Shown piece after piece: positions 1 through 8,352 of a stretch of DNA of 64,000 bases; the stretch's first letter is position 1, and the number at the start of each line of letters is the position of its first letter. Made by a program: the position numbers and the translations under genes. The notes under the pieces were generated by a model. The model did not search any database. It was not told the DNA's origin and saw nothing but the letters and a program-made list of their open reading frames with translations. This DNA comes from Campylobacteraceae bacterium. GTDB lineage: Bacteria > Campylobacterota > Campylobacteria > Campylobacterales > Campylobacteraceae. The stretch spans positions 1-64,000 of the forward strand of contig CAADYZ010000007.1 of assembly GCA_900753405.1 (NCBI GenBank), in the 5' to 3' direction.

Positions 1-110
1 AAAACCTCTCAAAGCTTTAACAAGTCCTGTAAAATTGTTTAAAACTTGATTGTGACTTTAACAATGGTAAGTTAAATAACTGGCAGGTCATCAACGACTT
101 GCGAGGGCGG

Positions 111-116
111 ATTATA
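111..116 (-). promoter_or_regulatory. Leftward promoter and untranslated leader leaving the window
   Basis: Read on the minus strand, positions 116-111 spell TATAAT, a perfect -10 box, preceded by T-rich sequence as is usual for Campylobacter promoters. No open frame follows between here and base 1, so about 105 bases of untranslated leader run off the left edge. A long leader behind a strong promoter would fit a stable RNA operon such as rRNA, but no rRNA sequence is visible, so the transcript is unidentified. The rest of 1-181 holds no gene. Confidence 0.4.
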
Positions 117-181
117 CACGCAGTTGGCTTTAAAAAACCTTAAACTGCGAAGATTTTTTCAATTTTTGCAAAAAAAGTCGC

Positions 182-1147
182 TTAAAGCCCCAATTCAACC
201 AAATCGTGCATATGAATAACACCGACTGGGCGGCTGTTTTCATCCACCACGACTAGAAGTTGGATTTTGTGTTTTTCGACCATTTTCAACGCTTCGTACG
301 CCAAAATTTGCGGATCTTTTAGGACTTTTGGCGACTTTGTGGCATAGTCAAGCGCCTTATTTTTAAGCGAAAAATTCTCGTCCTTTAACGCGCGGCGCAA
401 ATCCCCGTCACTCAAAATGGCGACAAGCCGCCCGTCCTCATCGACAATCAACACATTCCCCATCTGCCCGTGAGTCATCGCGTCAATGGCTTCTTGCAAA
501 TTCGCGTCAAGCCCGACCTGCGCCCACTGACGCCGCATCATCGACTCTGCTTTGAGAAAAAGCCGTTTGCCAAGCGAACCGCCCGGATGAAACGAAGCAA
601 AATCCTCCCTGCCAAACTCGCGCAACTTCATCAACGCAACCGCGAGTGCGTCTCCTAGTGCAAGCGTCAAAGTTGTCGAAGTGGTGGGCGCGCTGCCAAG
701 GATGCAAGCCTCTTTTTGGATGTCAAGGGCGATGTTTATTGTAGCGGTTTTGGCTAGCTCGCTGCCGCTTCTGCTGACGCCGATGACTTTAATGCCGCGT
801 CTTAAAATGTGCGGTAAAATCGCCAAAATCTCGCTTGTGCTGCCGCTGTGGCTGATCGCGATGACGACATCCCCCTTGCCGATCATCCCCAAATCCCCGT
901 GCATCGCCTCGCAAGGGTGCAAGAAAAACGCGGGCGTGCCAGTGCTTGCAAGCGTTGCGGCGATTTTGCCGCCGATGTGCCCGCTTTTGCCCACGCCCGT
1001 GACGACAACCTTGCCGTGACACTCAAAAACCAGCCTCACCGCCGCTTCAAACGCTTCGCCCACGCCGCCTTTTAGCTCCTCTGCTGCGTTGTTTAACGCC
1101 GCTGCCTCTTGCTTTAACACATCTTTCGCAACTGCTAAAATATCCAT
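182..1147 (-). CDS. kdsD: Arabinose-5-phosphate isomerase, KpsF/GutQ (KdsD) family
   Basis: The enzyme interconverts ribulose-5-phosphate and arabinose-5-phosphate, the first step to Kdo for lipooligosaccharide or capsule. The N-terminal half is a SIS sugar-isomerase domain (VVTGVGKSGHIGGKIAATLA near residue 48, then the AISHSGSTSE phosphosugar loop). Two CBS domains follow, ending in VIHMHDLVELGL. An open frame extends upstream, but the start chosen (MDILAV) has GAGG six bases ahead of its ATG and gives 321 residues, the usual family length. The gene is cytoplasmic. Whether it serves core Kdo or a capsule cannot be told, because no kps or kds neighbour is present. Confidence 0.9.
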   Translation of the reverse strand: MDILAVAKDVLKQEAAALNNAAEELKGGVGEAFEAAVRLVFECHGKVVVTGVGKSGHIGGKIAATLASTGTPAFFLHPCEAMHGDLGMIGKGDVVIAISHSGSTSEILAILPHILRRGIKVIGVSRSGSELAKTATINIALDIQKEACILGSAPTTSTTLTLALGDALAVALMKLREFGREDFASFHPGGSLGKRLFLKAESMMRRQWAQVGLDANLQEAIDAMTHGQMGNVLIVDEDGRLVAILSDGDLRRALKDENFSLKNKALDYATKSPKVLKDPQILAYEALKMVEKHKIQLLVVVDENSRPVGVIHMHDLVELGL

Positions 1148-1175
1148 CTTCATCCTCACTATTAAAGTAATGTTT

Positions 1176-1194
1176 TCAAATTCGGTTTTGACAA
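1176..1194. repeat. Dispersed repeat A, upstream of kdsD
   Basis: This is a consensus copy of repeat A (TCAAATTCGGTTTTGACAA), placed between kdsD and the nitroreductase gene. It lies 29 bases upstream of the kdsD start. It is the first of roughly 45-50 copies in the window. Confidence 0.85.
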
Positions 1195-1212
1195 TTCGCT
1201 GCGTGACGCAAA

Positions 1213-1800
1213 TTAACGCCAAAGCACCGTTTTGTCAGTAGAAAAACGCATTTTTTTACTAACTGGCGCGTCCGCCACGCCAAGTGCGACCACTAGCACG
1301 GACTTGTAAGCCTCACCCAAATCCACCCACGATTGCAGTTTTTCAAAATCCGCCCCCGCGACAATGCAGCTATCCACCCCGAGCGACTTTGCGGCATTCA
1401 CCAAATTCGCCGTTGCCAAATAGCATTGCAGCGAGGCGTAAGCAAACCGCTCCTTGCTTGACATTTTCTCAAACCTGCTTTTGCAAATCCCGCGCAGCCA
1501 ATCACCTTTTCGGGCGATATTTTCTTGCATAAACGCGTCATTTTCGCCAAGGTCGATCCGCGCGTTGATGACAATCGCGTGTGACGCGCCGCTTACTTGC
1601 GACTGTCCTAAGCAGATGTCGCCAAGCTCTTTTAAGTGCCGCTCTTTTGAGACAACTACAAACTTCCACGGCTCTAAACCAAGCGAAGATGGCGAAAGCG
1701 AGGTAATTTGCAAAATCTCACTCACCAACTCGTCTGAGAGCTTTTCAGGCTTAAATTTGCGACAACTAAATCTACTTTGCATAATCTCTTTAAACTGCAT
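1213..1800 (-). CDS. Nitroreductase family protein
   Basis: A 195-residue FMN-dependent NAD(P)H oxidoreductase of the nitroreductase fold. The N-terminus has the family pattern MQSRFSCRKFKPEKLSD, followed by SPSSLGLEPWKFVVVS, where FMN and substrate contacts usually lie. The C-terminal VALGV segment is also typical. The start at 1800 is set by a strong AAGGAG ahead of ATGCAG; the longer upstream frame lacks this. The physiological substrate is unknown: relatives reduce quinones, flavins or nitro compounds (RdxA/NfsB type). It follows rluB on the same strand with a repeat B copy between them. Confidence 0.8.
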   Translation of the reverse strand: MQFKEIMQSRFSCRKFKPEKLSDELVSEILQITSLSPSSLGLEPWKFVVVSKERHLKELGDICLGQSQVSGASHAIVINARIDLGENDAFMQENIARKGDWLRGICKSRFEKMSSKERFAYASLQCYLATANLVNAAKSLGVDSCIVAGADFEKLQSWVDLGEAYKSVLVVALGVADAPVSKKMRFSTDKTVLWR

Positions 1801-1821
1801 TTTCTCTCCTTTTCTTAAACT

Positions 1822-1845
1822 AGCAAATCCCATATAACACGCATT
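1822..1845. repeat. Dispersed repeat B between rluB and the nitroreductase gene
   Basis: This repeat B copy (CATATAACACGC core) lies about 40 bases beyond the rluB stop codon and just before the nitroreductase ribosome-binding site. It shows the usual location of this family, the 3' end of a gene. Confidence 0.75.
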
Positions 1846-1885
1846 TTTCGCACTTTTGTAGGAGTTTTGCTTAAAGCGAATTTGA

Positions 1886-2674
1886 CTACCAACGCACCTT
1901 GCTAACTTGCAAAAAGTCTCTCAAATCCTCATACTCGCTAGCGGTGAAAAACCGCCACTTTCCTTCGCCTAATGTGCCTAAATTCATCCTTCCAAACGCG
2001 GTGCGTTTTAGCTCGACAACTTCGAGGTCAAAGCAGCCAAAAAAGCGGCGGATTTCTCTGTTTTGTCCCTCGCTTAAAATGACCTTTAAACGCGTGTAGC
2101 CGCCGCTTGCGCTCACAACGCCAAAGGCGAGAAACGGCGCGAATTTCATCGAGGTAATCTTGCTTTTAGCGTGTCCGCCCTTTGTCGCGTCACTCGCCTC
2201 AAACCCCTCGCGCATCGCCTCAAAAACCTCTGGCTTGACGCTGCCTTTGACCTTGACATAATACTCTCGTTCGATGTCGCTTTTCTCCAACGCATTCGCA
2301 ATCGCCGGCGCGTCTGTCAAAATTAGCAACCCTTCGCTCGCAAAATCCAGCCTCCCAACGCTCACAAAGCCCTTGAATTTGCTAGGCAACGACTCGAAAA
2401 TCGTCCTTCTGCCGCGATCATCCCTTTTGCTCACCAGCTCGCCCTTTGGCTTGTGGTATAAAATGGCGCTAAACTGCTTTTTTTGGTGAATGAGTCTGCC
2501 ATTTACACGCACCTTCTCGCCGTCCTTCTCACCCGCGTTTTGACTCACCTCGTCACCAAGTTTAGCGACTCTGCCATTAACACTGACCTTGCCGTTTACC
2601 AAAAGTTCGTCCGCCTCGCGGCGAGAAAAGTTCGTGTTGTGTGAGATAAATTTGTTTAATCTAACCTTTTCCAT
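1886..2674 (-). CDS. rluB: 23S rRNA pseudouridine synthase, RluB family
   Basis: The protein isomerises uridine to pseudouridine in 23S rRNA. An S4 RNA-binding domain occupies the first 60 residues (VRLNKFISHN, SRREADELLVNGKVSVNG). The catalytic signature GRLDFASEGLLILTD follows around residue 112, with the essential Asp inside it. ILSEGQNREIRRFF near residue 210 is the conserved C-terminal motif of the RsuA/RluB group. The start is the second of two adjacent ATG codons, seven bases behind GGAG. RluB, RluE and RluF differ in target base, so the exact site is an inference. Confidence 0.85.
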   Translation of the reverse strand: MEKVRLNKFISHNTNFSRREADELLVNGKVSVNGRVAKLGDEVSQNAGEKDGEKVRVNGRLIHQKKQFSAILYHKPKGELVSKRDDRGRRTIFESLPSKFKGFVSVGRLDFASEGLLILTDAPAIANALEKSDIEREYYVKVKGSVKPEVFEAMREGFEASDATKGGHAKSKITSMKFAPFLAFGVVSASGGYTRLKVILSEGQNREIRRFFGCFDLEVVELKRTAFGRMNLGTLGEGKWRFFTASEYEDLRDFLQVSKVRW

Positions 2675-2719
2675 CATCCTTCTCCATTTCAAATTCGGTT
2701 TTTACAAATTCGCGCTAAA

Positions 2720-2743
2720 TGCGTGTTATATGGCGCTTGCGGG
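2720..2743. repeat. Dispersed repeat B immediately after ubiD
   Basis: The copy begins one base past the ubiD stop codon and reads GCGTGTTATATGG on the plus strand. Partly complementary arms (GCTAA at 2714-2718, TTAGC at 2745-2749) could make a weak stem with the core in the loop. Confidence 0.75.
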
Positions 2744-2744
2744 C

Positions 2745-4538
2745 TTAGCCAAAAATTTCAAACCGCTCAAACAACGCCGCGTCATCTTCCAAAAGCCCGC
2801 GCGCAACAAGCCTCTTTACAACCTCTTTCGTGCAGTTTGTCATCTTCGGCCACTCTCTTGTGTAGCCCTCCAACTCGCCCTTGCTTGTCGCGTCAATGCA
2901 AACTCTCTCGCCCCGCACGAAAACATCCCTCAGCGCGTCAATGTTATTCACCGCGCGCCAAAGACACATATAAAGATTGTCAAGCCTTGCATCCTCGTCA
3001 AAAAAGATGACGATTTTAACGAATCGATCCGCCTCGCTCAATCCCTGCCAAATCTGCTTCACATCGCGCGTTGTTTTACGCACTTTGACGAAAACTAGCG
3101 GGTTTGGCGTGTGAGAAAAATGCTCTTTGACCTCCAAAATCTCAGGGGCGAGGCTTTTCAAAACGCCGCTTAAATCCTCGCACGGCTGAGGCGGAGTTGG
3201 CGCAAAGTCTTGCGAAGCGTCAAGGGCTAACTTCCCGCCAAAACAAGCGTTTGGGCTAGCGTGGTCTAGCTGGTCGCACACGCCGCTTGAAAAACTAAGT
3301 GCTTTTGGCGAAAATCTACGCAAAACAAACTCCGTCAAAGCCTCGTAGTCTTCAAGCTTTGGCGCGTCTTTTGGCACAAAAATGGCGTGTTTTACAAAAC
3401 TCATCTGCCCAACACCCCAAAACGCGTGCATCAACTGCTGAGCGTGGGCTGGGTAGCGAGAGTCGAATTTGGCTAAAATTAAGTTGTGAAAAACACCATT
3501 TTCAGGCATTTTATAATCAATCAAGTCAGGCGCACTTGTGCGAAAAAGCGGTAAGAAAATCCGCTCGGTCGCAAACCCCATAAACTTGTCTTCAAGCGGC
3601 GGCTTTCCAACAACGGTTGCGGCAAAAACCGCCTCCTCTTTTGCTGAGATTTGCGTCACACGCATCACAGGAAACGGCTCGATCGGCGTGTAAAATCCAG
3701 TGTGATCCCCAAACCGCCCTTCATCCTGCACGCCATCGACAAAACCCTCGATGACAAAATCGGCGTCATACGGCACAAAAATTTCATTTGTTTGGCATTT
3801 GGCAAGCCTCGCGGGGGCGTTACGCACAAAGCCGTAAAGCAACAGCTCAAAAACCCCTTTTGGCAACGGGGCTTGTCCGCACCAAATGTAAAGCGGGTCG
3901 CCGCCAACAGCCACACTCACAGGCATTTTGCAACCCGCGGCGGCGTAGTCGTGGTAAAAATGCGCCCCGTCTTTGTGGATCTGCCAGTGAAGCCCAAGCT
4001 GCCCACCAAATTCGCGCGTTGAGTCCTCGAAAAACTGCAAACGATACATCCCCAAATTCTGCCCGTCACCCTCGTAAGCCTTTGTATAAACCTGCCCCAT
4101 CGTGATAAACGCGCCGCCGTCATCCTCCCAAGTCTTTAAAATCGGCAAATCTTGCAGCACCAAATTTGACTTACGCCATAAAGCCTTGCTAGTGTTTAGC
4201 CGCTTTGGGATGGCGTTTTTTAGGTTAATGAGCTGCGAGAGAAAGTCGAGTTTTTCAGAAAGCGTGCGTGGTTTTTTAGGTTGCAAAAAGGCTTGAATTT
4301 TTTGCGCGATCGCCTCTGGCGAAGTGCCGAAAAACAGCTCCAAAACTTCGAAGTTAGCAAACAAATTTGTCACAAGCGGAAACTTTTTGCCTTTGATGTT
4401 ATGAAAAAATAGGACTTTTGGGTTTGGTCGTTTTGCTTCGATGTAGCTGATGTGCGCTGCTTCTAAATCCGAACTAACCTCTTGAATTATGTCTTTTACT
4501 AAGCCTGCTTGTCGCAGCTTTGCTAACCATTTTTTCAT
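2745..4538 (-). CDS. ubiD: UbiD-family decarboxylase, probable menaquinone biosynthesis
   Basis: A 597-residue UbiD-type, prenylated-FMN-dependent decarboxylase. Family blocks include AVGGDPLYIWCGQAPLPKG near residue 210 and the active-site stretch QDEGRFGDHTGFYTP near residue 270, carrying the acidic residues that act with the prenyl-FMN. Campylobacterota make menaquinone by the futalosine route, and a UbiD-like enzyme decarboxylates the 1,4-dihydroxy-6-naphthoate. That role is inferred from family and lineage. The enzyme needs a UbiX flavin prenyltransferase, not found here. AAAGG six bases before ATG supports the start. Confidence 0.85.
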   Translation of the reverse strand: MKKWLAKLRQAGLVKDIIQEVSSDLEAAHISYIEAKRPNPKVLFFHNIKGKKFPLVTNLFANFEVLELFFGTSPEAIAQKIQAFLQPKKPRTLSEKLDFLSQLINLKNAIPKRLNTSKALWRKSNLVLQDLPILKTWEDDGGAFITMGQVYTKAYEGDGQNLGMYRLQFFEDSTREFGGQLGLHWQIHKDGAHFYHDYAAAGCKMPVSVAVGGDPLYIWCGQAPLPKGVFELLLYGFVRNAPARLAKCQTNEIFVPYDADFVIEGFVDGVQDEGRFGDHTGFYTPIEPFPVMRVTQISAKEEAVFAATVVGKPPLEDKFMGFATERIFLPLFRTSAPDLIDYKMPENGVFHNLILAKFDSRYPAHAQQLMHAFWGVGQMSFVKHAIFVPKDAPKLEDYEALTEFVLRRFSPKALSFSSGVCDQLDHASPNACFGGKLALDASQDFAPTPPQPCEDLSGVLKSLAPEILEVKEHFSHTPNPLVFVKVRKTTRDVKQIWQGLSEADRFVKIVIFFDEDARLDNLYMCLWRAVNNIDALRDVFVRGERVCIDATSKGELEGYTREWPKMTNCTKEVVKRLVARGLLEDDAALFERFEIFG

Positions 4539-4594
4539 ATGAAACCTTTTAGTGAAAAAAGAGATTGTATCGAAAAAAACTTTAATAAAAAGAG

Positions 4595-4614
4595 TGTCAA
4601 ATTCGAATTTGACA
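4595..4614. repeat. Repeat A variant, perfect 20-bp palindrome
   Basis: TGTCAAATTCGAATTTGACA is its own reverse complement. It sits between tRNA-Leu and ubiD. It is made of two half-copies of repeat A meeting at AATT. Confidence 0.8.
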
Positions 4615-4653
4615 AAATGCGAGGCAAAATGTAAAGTTTGAAAAGCATTAGAG

Positions 4654-4738
4654 TGGTGCGAACAGCGAGACTCGAACTCGCACGCCTTGCGACACTACCC
4701 CCTCAAGATAGCGTGTCTACCAATTCCACCATGTTCGC
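4654..4738 (-). tRNA. tRNA-Leu (anticodon GAG)
   Basis: An 85-base minus-strand cloverleaf with encoded CCA (TGG at 4654-4656 on the plus strand). The acceptor stem GCGAACA pairs with TGTTCGC. The anticodon loop is TTGAGGG, and a long variable arm is present as expected for tRNA-Leu. The T-arm has GAGTTCGAGTC. It lies downstream of atpE, separated by a terminator hairpin. Confidence 0.95.
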
Positions 4739-4740
4739 AC

Positions 4741-4767
4741 AAAAACCCCAACGCAAAAGCATTGGGG
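4741..4767 (-). terminator. Rho-independent terminator of atpE
   Basis: On the minus strand CCCCAA-TGC-TTTT-GCG-TTGGGG forms a G+C-rich hairpin followed by five T. It begins seven bases after the atpE stop codon, which separates atpE from the downstream tRNA-Leu. Confidence 0.85.
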
Positions 4768-4774
4768 CGAGATA

Positions 4775-5086
4775 TTATAAGAATGGGTTTGCGTAAAGCA
4801 AGATCAACCCTACAACCAATGCGTAGATAACTTGTGCTTCAATAAGCGCGATTGAGATGAACATTGTAGTTTGTAGTTTGCCGCCAAGTCCCGGGTTTCT
4901 CGCTGTGCCGCTGATAGTCGCGCCAGCTGCGTGTCCCATACCGATCGCACCGCCGCAAGCAGCAACGCCCAAACCTACGCCAGCTGCGATAGCTGAGAAA
5001 GCTTTGATCGTCTCGCCAGCAACTACGCCGTCAGCACCAAAAGAGAGGCTGCAAAGCCCTAACAAAAGAAAAAGAAACTTTTTCAT
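4775..5086 (-). CDS. atpE: F0F1 ATP synthase subunit c
   Basis: The ring-forming proteolipid of ATP synthase. An N-terminal signal-like segment (MKKFLFLLLGLCSLSFGADG) precedes the two-helix hairpin. Helix 1 carries the glycine/alanine ladder (IAAGVGLGVAACGGAIGMG), the polar loop has RNPGLGGKLQ, and helix 2 contains the ion-binding Glu in ALIEAQVIYALV. At 103 residues it is longer than a typical 80-residue subunit because of the leader. It stands alone, unlinked to the other atp genes, the arrangement known from Campylobacter. AAGGACG precedes the ATG. Confidence 0.95.
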   Translation of the reverse strand: MKKFLFLLLGLCSLSFGADGVVAGETIKAFSAIAAGVGLGVAACGGAIGMGHAAGATISGTARNPGLGGKLQTTMFISIALIEAQVIYALVVGLILLYANPFL

Positions 5087-5150
5087 AAAGCGTCCTTGAA
5101 AAAAATTTTGACTAGTTCGGTCTGCCCCCTACTTAAAGTCAATAGGCGTG

Positions 5151-5195
5151 ATTGTATTAACTTTTTGCTTTTATTTAGTTTAAAGTTAGTAAAAT
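5151..5195. promoter_or_regulatory. Candidate divergent -10 boxes for atpE and rnr
   Basis: On the minus strand TACAAT (5156-5151) lies about 65 bases before atpE. On the plus strand TAAAAT (5190-5195) lies 30 bases before the rnr start. Both are read as -10 elements by similarity only. Campylobacter promoters lack a clear -35, so this call is tentative. Confidence 0.35.
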
Positions 5196-5224
5196 TACTC
5201 AAAAAAAATGATTTAAGAGGTTGG

Positions 5225-7360
5225 ATGAAGAGTTTTTTTGAAAAATTATCTCGTAGCGGCGTTGAAAAAGAGCATTTAAGCGCCTTGCAAAGTGCGATTT
5301 TGGCAAAGCTCATCGCCCAAGGTGGCGTGGCGTGTTATAAAAATCGCTACTACATCAACAATGGCTTTGTCGCGGGTGAGTTGAAAATTTTGCGTCACAA
5401 AGAGGCGGTTGTCGAGGAGTTTGAGAGCAGCGAGCGGTTTGTCGTTAGCAAGCAGTTTTTGGGCGGGGCAAAGAGCGGCGACTGCCTGCTTTTGGAGGTG
5501 AAAAAAGGGCGAAAAAGCGGCTTTGGGCGAAGTGTGTATAAAGCAAATGTTAAAAGCGCAACCATCCTAAAAAGAGCGAAAAACACGCAAGTTTTGCTGA
5601 CAAAAAAGGTCGGTGAGATGGTTGTTGGGGTGGATTTTGTCAGTCGTTTGTCGCAAAGTTTAAAGGGAGCAAGAGAGGTCGGTGAGAATGTCGTGGTGAA
5701 AGCGGATGCGGAGGGCGAAATCATCGAGGTTTTAGGCAGGTTTGAGGACGAGGCGGTGGATGAGAAAATCTCTCTTGCCATTTTTGAAAAACGCGACTCG
5801 TTTGGCGCTCAAACGCTTGCGGAGGCGCGAAAAATGCTCGAAGAGTTTCAAGAAAAGCTAGACAAAATGCTAATGCACGCAGGCGAGAGGATAGCGGAGG
5901 AGTCAAATTCGGTTTTGACAAATTCACAGAGTGAAAACGCGGGCGAAAGCGTGGAAAGCGAGGTTAAAAACGCAGTAAAACGCGGGCGAAAAAGGGTGGA
6001 TTTGAGCAATTTGAGTTTTTGCACGATCGACCCAGATGACGCAAAAGACTTTGATGACGCGATCTTTTACGACTCAAAAAGGCGGTGGTTGTATGTGGCG
6101 ATCGCTGATGTGGCGGAGTTTGTCAAGGAGGGGTCGCAGTGTGATTACGAGGCGCAAGAGCGGGCGTTTAGCATCTACTTTCCGCACAAGGCAGTGCCGA
6201 TGTTACCGCGGGATTTGAGCGAGAATTTGTGTTCGTTAAAGCCGTTTGAGAAGCGTTTTGTGCTGGTGTTTAAATTCGAATTTGACGAGAATTTGGAGGT
6301 CAAAGAGAGCGAGTTGTTCGAGGCGGTGATCTGCTCGAAGCGGCGTTTTACATACTCGCAGGTGGATGAAATTTTGGCGCAAAACCGCGTTGAAGAGGCT
6401 GGGTTGGAGTGGATTTTGCCGTTGTTTGAGGCAAGCCAAAAGTGGCGTGCCGATCGGCTAAAACACGGCTTTGACTTTACGAGTTTGGAGCTTAGGATGC
6501 GGCTGGCGGAGGATTTGAGTTTGCAGAGCTGTTTTTACGAGAGGCAAACCCCTTCGCACAGCCTGATCGAAGAGTGTATGTTGCGGGCAAATCAAGCGGC
6601 GGCGAGGGAGACCAGCAAAGGGATTTTCCGCTCGCACGCGGCGGCAAATAAAGCTAAAATCGCCACGCTCACAAAAGAGGTCGGTGGGCTTGGGATTAAG
6701 GTTGGCTACACGCCTAGAATTCACGCTTTGATCGAGCAAATTCAGCAACAAGCAAGGCAGATGGGGATTTTGGAGGCGGTGGATGCGATGATCATCAAAG
6801 CGCAACAAAAGGCGTGTTACACGCCGTTTTGCGAGGGGCATTTTGGGCTTGGATTTACGCATTACACGCACTTTACAAGCCCGATTCGGCGTTATAGCGA
6901 CCTGCTTTTGCACCGAATTTTAAAGGCAAAACTAGACGCGGCGGACGCGGCGGAAGAGTCAAATTCGGTTTTGACAAATGCGGTTGAGCGGGCGGTGATT
7001 TGCTGTGAAGAGGTGACGCAAAAGGAAGTTGAAGCCGACAGAGTCGCCTTTGACTTCAAAGAGCGCAAATTTGCGCGGTGGGCGGCTCGAAACATCGGGC
7101 GAGAATTTGTCGGAGTGGTTGAGAAAAACGAAGGCAAATTCGAAACAAAAAACGACCGCAAACGCCATATAACACGCAAAAACTCGCCTTTTAGCTCGCC
7201 GCATTTTGAGTGCGTTGTAAGGCTTAGTGAGCAGATGTGCGGTTGTAGGATTTTGGTGAAAAACTCGCACGCAAAACTGCTAAGCAAAGTCGTTGTGCAA
7301 ATCACCTCCGCAGACACGCTGAGCGGCGAAATTCAAGGCAAAATCACACGGCAGTTTTAG
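5225..7360 (+). CDS. rnr: Ribonuclease R (RNB-family exoribonuclease)
   Basis: A 711-residue 3'-5' exoribonuclease. The catalytic RNB domain starts near residue 250, with the metal-binding Asp cluster DPDDAKDFDDA and the downstream block SIYFPHKAVPMLPRDLSENLCSL. The signature HYTHFTSPIRRYSDLLLHR comes near residue 540, and an S1-like C-terminal domain follows. The start at 5225 has AAGAGG four bases ahead. The protein is longer than usual because three dispersed repeats are translated inside it. Repeat A gives SNSVLTN near residues 227 and 580, and repeat B gives RKRHITRKN near residue 645 within the S1-like region. All keep the frame open. Confidence 0.92.
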   Translation: MKSFFEKLSRSGVEKEHLSALQSAILAKLIAQGGVACYKNRYYINNGFVAGELKILRHKEAVVEEFESSERFVVSKQFLGGAKSGDCLLLEVKKGRKSGFGRSVYKANVKSATILKRAKNTQVLLTKKVGEMVVGVDFVSRLSQSLKGAREVGENVVVKADAEGEIIEVLGRFEDEAVDEKISLAIFEKRDSFGAQTLAEARKMLEEFQEKLDKMLMHAGERIAEESNSVLTNSQSENAGESVESEVKNAVKRGRKRVDLSNLSFCTIDPDDAKDFDDAIFYDSKRRWLYVAIADVAEFVKEGSQCDYEAQERAFSIYFPHKAVPMLPRDLSENLCSLKPFEKRFVLVFKFEFDENLEVKESELFEAVICSKRRFTYSQVDEILAQNRVEEAGLEWILPLFEASQKWRADRLKHGFDFTSLELRMRLAEDLSLQSCFYERQTPSHSLIEECMLRANQAAARETSKGIFRSHAAANKAKIATLTKEVGGLGIKVGYTPRIHALIEQIQQQARQMGILEAVDAMIIKAQQKACYTPFCEGHFGLGFTHYTHFTSPIRRYSDLLLHRILKAKLDAADAAEESNSVLTNAVERAVICCEEVTQKEVEADRVAFDFKERKFARWAARNIGREFVGVVEKNEGKFETKNDRKRHITRKNSPFSSPHFECVVRLSEQMCGCRILVKNSHAKLLSKVVVQITSADTLSGEIQGKITRQF
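5902..5923. repeat. Repeat A inside rnr, first copy
   Basis: An exact repeat A core read in frame as SNSVLTN, in the linker just before the RNB domain. Flanking residues are Glu/Ser-rich and look unstructured. Confidence 0.85.
6958..6978. repeat. Repeat A inside rnr, second copy
   Basis: This is the same core, orientation and reading frame as the first rnr copy. It again encodes SNSVLTN, here following a short Asp/Ala-rich run after the SPIRRYSD motif. Confidence 0.85.
7157..7183. repeat. Repeat B inside rnr
   Basis: CGCAAACGCCATATAACACG plus the flanking AAAAAC is translated in frame within the C-terminal S1-like domain. It is one of only two repeat B copies seen inside a coding sequence. 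Confidence 0.8.
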
Positions 7361-7407
7361 CGGTTTTTTAAGCCTAAGTGTGTAAAATCGCAGTTTAAAG
7401 GGGCAAA

Positions 7408-8352
7408 ATGGAGCTGATATTCTCTTCGCAAGACCCGATTTTTGGGCTAATCATCATCTTTGCAGCACTCCTTCTCACCGCGCTCGCAAGCTACTTTTGG
7501 GGAGTCTTTTCCAACAAAAAACAAAGCGGCAGCATCGAGCAGTTTGTGCAGAAATTTCAAAGCAGCGAAAGTGGCGAGGTTGATGAGTTTTTGACTGGGT
7601 TAAAACCGAATTTAAACCTGCTTAAAAGCCTCGCTGCCGCGCTGCAAAAGGTTGGAAATTTCGAGCAGGTCATCGCGGTTTATAACTACGCTTTGCTGCA
7701 AAGCAAAGAGACGACACAACGGCGCGAAATTCTCATCTTGCTTGGCAAAACCTACCTCAAAGCGGGCTTTTTAAAACGCGCGGAAGCCTCGTTTCTTGCC
7801 TGCTTGCAGTTTGGAGCAAGAGAGGAGGAGGCGTTGCGTTATCTCTGCCTTGTTTATGAGAGGTTGAAAGAGTATAAAAAGTGCCTTGAAGCGCTAGACT
7901 CACTGCAAGAATTTGGCTTGGACACGCACCAAAGCGTGGCGTTTGTCAAAGCCGCGACAATCTTTGAAGACAAAGCCCTCTCGCCGCAAGAAAAGCTTGA
8001 CGAAATCCGTCTTTTAAGCAAGGAATTTGCCATTTTAAAGCGGATGGAGGTTTTGCTTTGCAAAAAGTCTGGGCTCGCGCTCATCGACCCTACGGCAAAA
8101 TATTGCTTAGACCTCATCTGGCAAGACGAAACGCCAAGCGGCTGCGAAGGCGAGTGGAGCGTGCGAGCGGTTGAGGCGTTAAAGCGAGGCGGCGTAAGTG
8201 CGAAATTGGAGTTTAGTTATGTTTGTAACGAGTGCAAACACGCCTCACCGCTCTTTTTTTACAGGTGTCAAAGTTGTGCGCGGCTTGCGAGTGTGGAGAT
8301 TTGCTCAAAAGTAGTGGAGGATGATGGTGCAAAAGGTAATTATCTATTCTGA
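7408..8352 (+). CDS. LapB-like membrane-anchored TPR protein with zinc ribbon
   Basis: A 314-residue protein built like E. coli LapB/YciM. It has one N-terminal transmembrane helix (residues 10-30), then tetratricopeptide-like helical pairs (for example ILLGKTYLKAGFLKRAEASF near 110). A C-terminal rubredoxin-type metal site follows (CNECKHASPLFFYRCQSC). Family members sit on the cytoplasmic face of the inner membrane and tune LPS synthesis. That role here is inferred from architecture. It is followed by rnhA with a 29-base overlap, the same pairing known in C. jejuni, implying translational coupling. Confidence 0.75.
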   Translation: MELIFSSQDPIFGLIIIFAALLLTALASYFWGVFSNKKQSGSIEQFVQKFQSSESGEVDEFLTGLKPNLNLLKSLAAALQKVGNFEQVIAVYNYALLQSKETTQRREILILLGKTYLKAGFLKRAEASFLACLQFGAREEEALRYLCLVYERLKEYKKCLEALDSLQEFGLDTHQSVAFVKAATIFEDKALSPQEKLDEIRLLSKEFAILKRMEVLLCKKSGLALIDPTAKYCLDLIWQDETPSGCEGEWSVRAVEALKRGGVSAKLEFSYVCNECKHASPLFFYRCQSCARLASVEICSKVVEDDGAKGNYLF

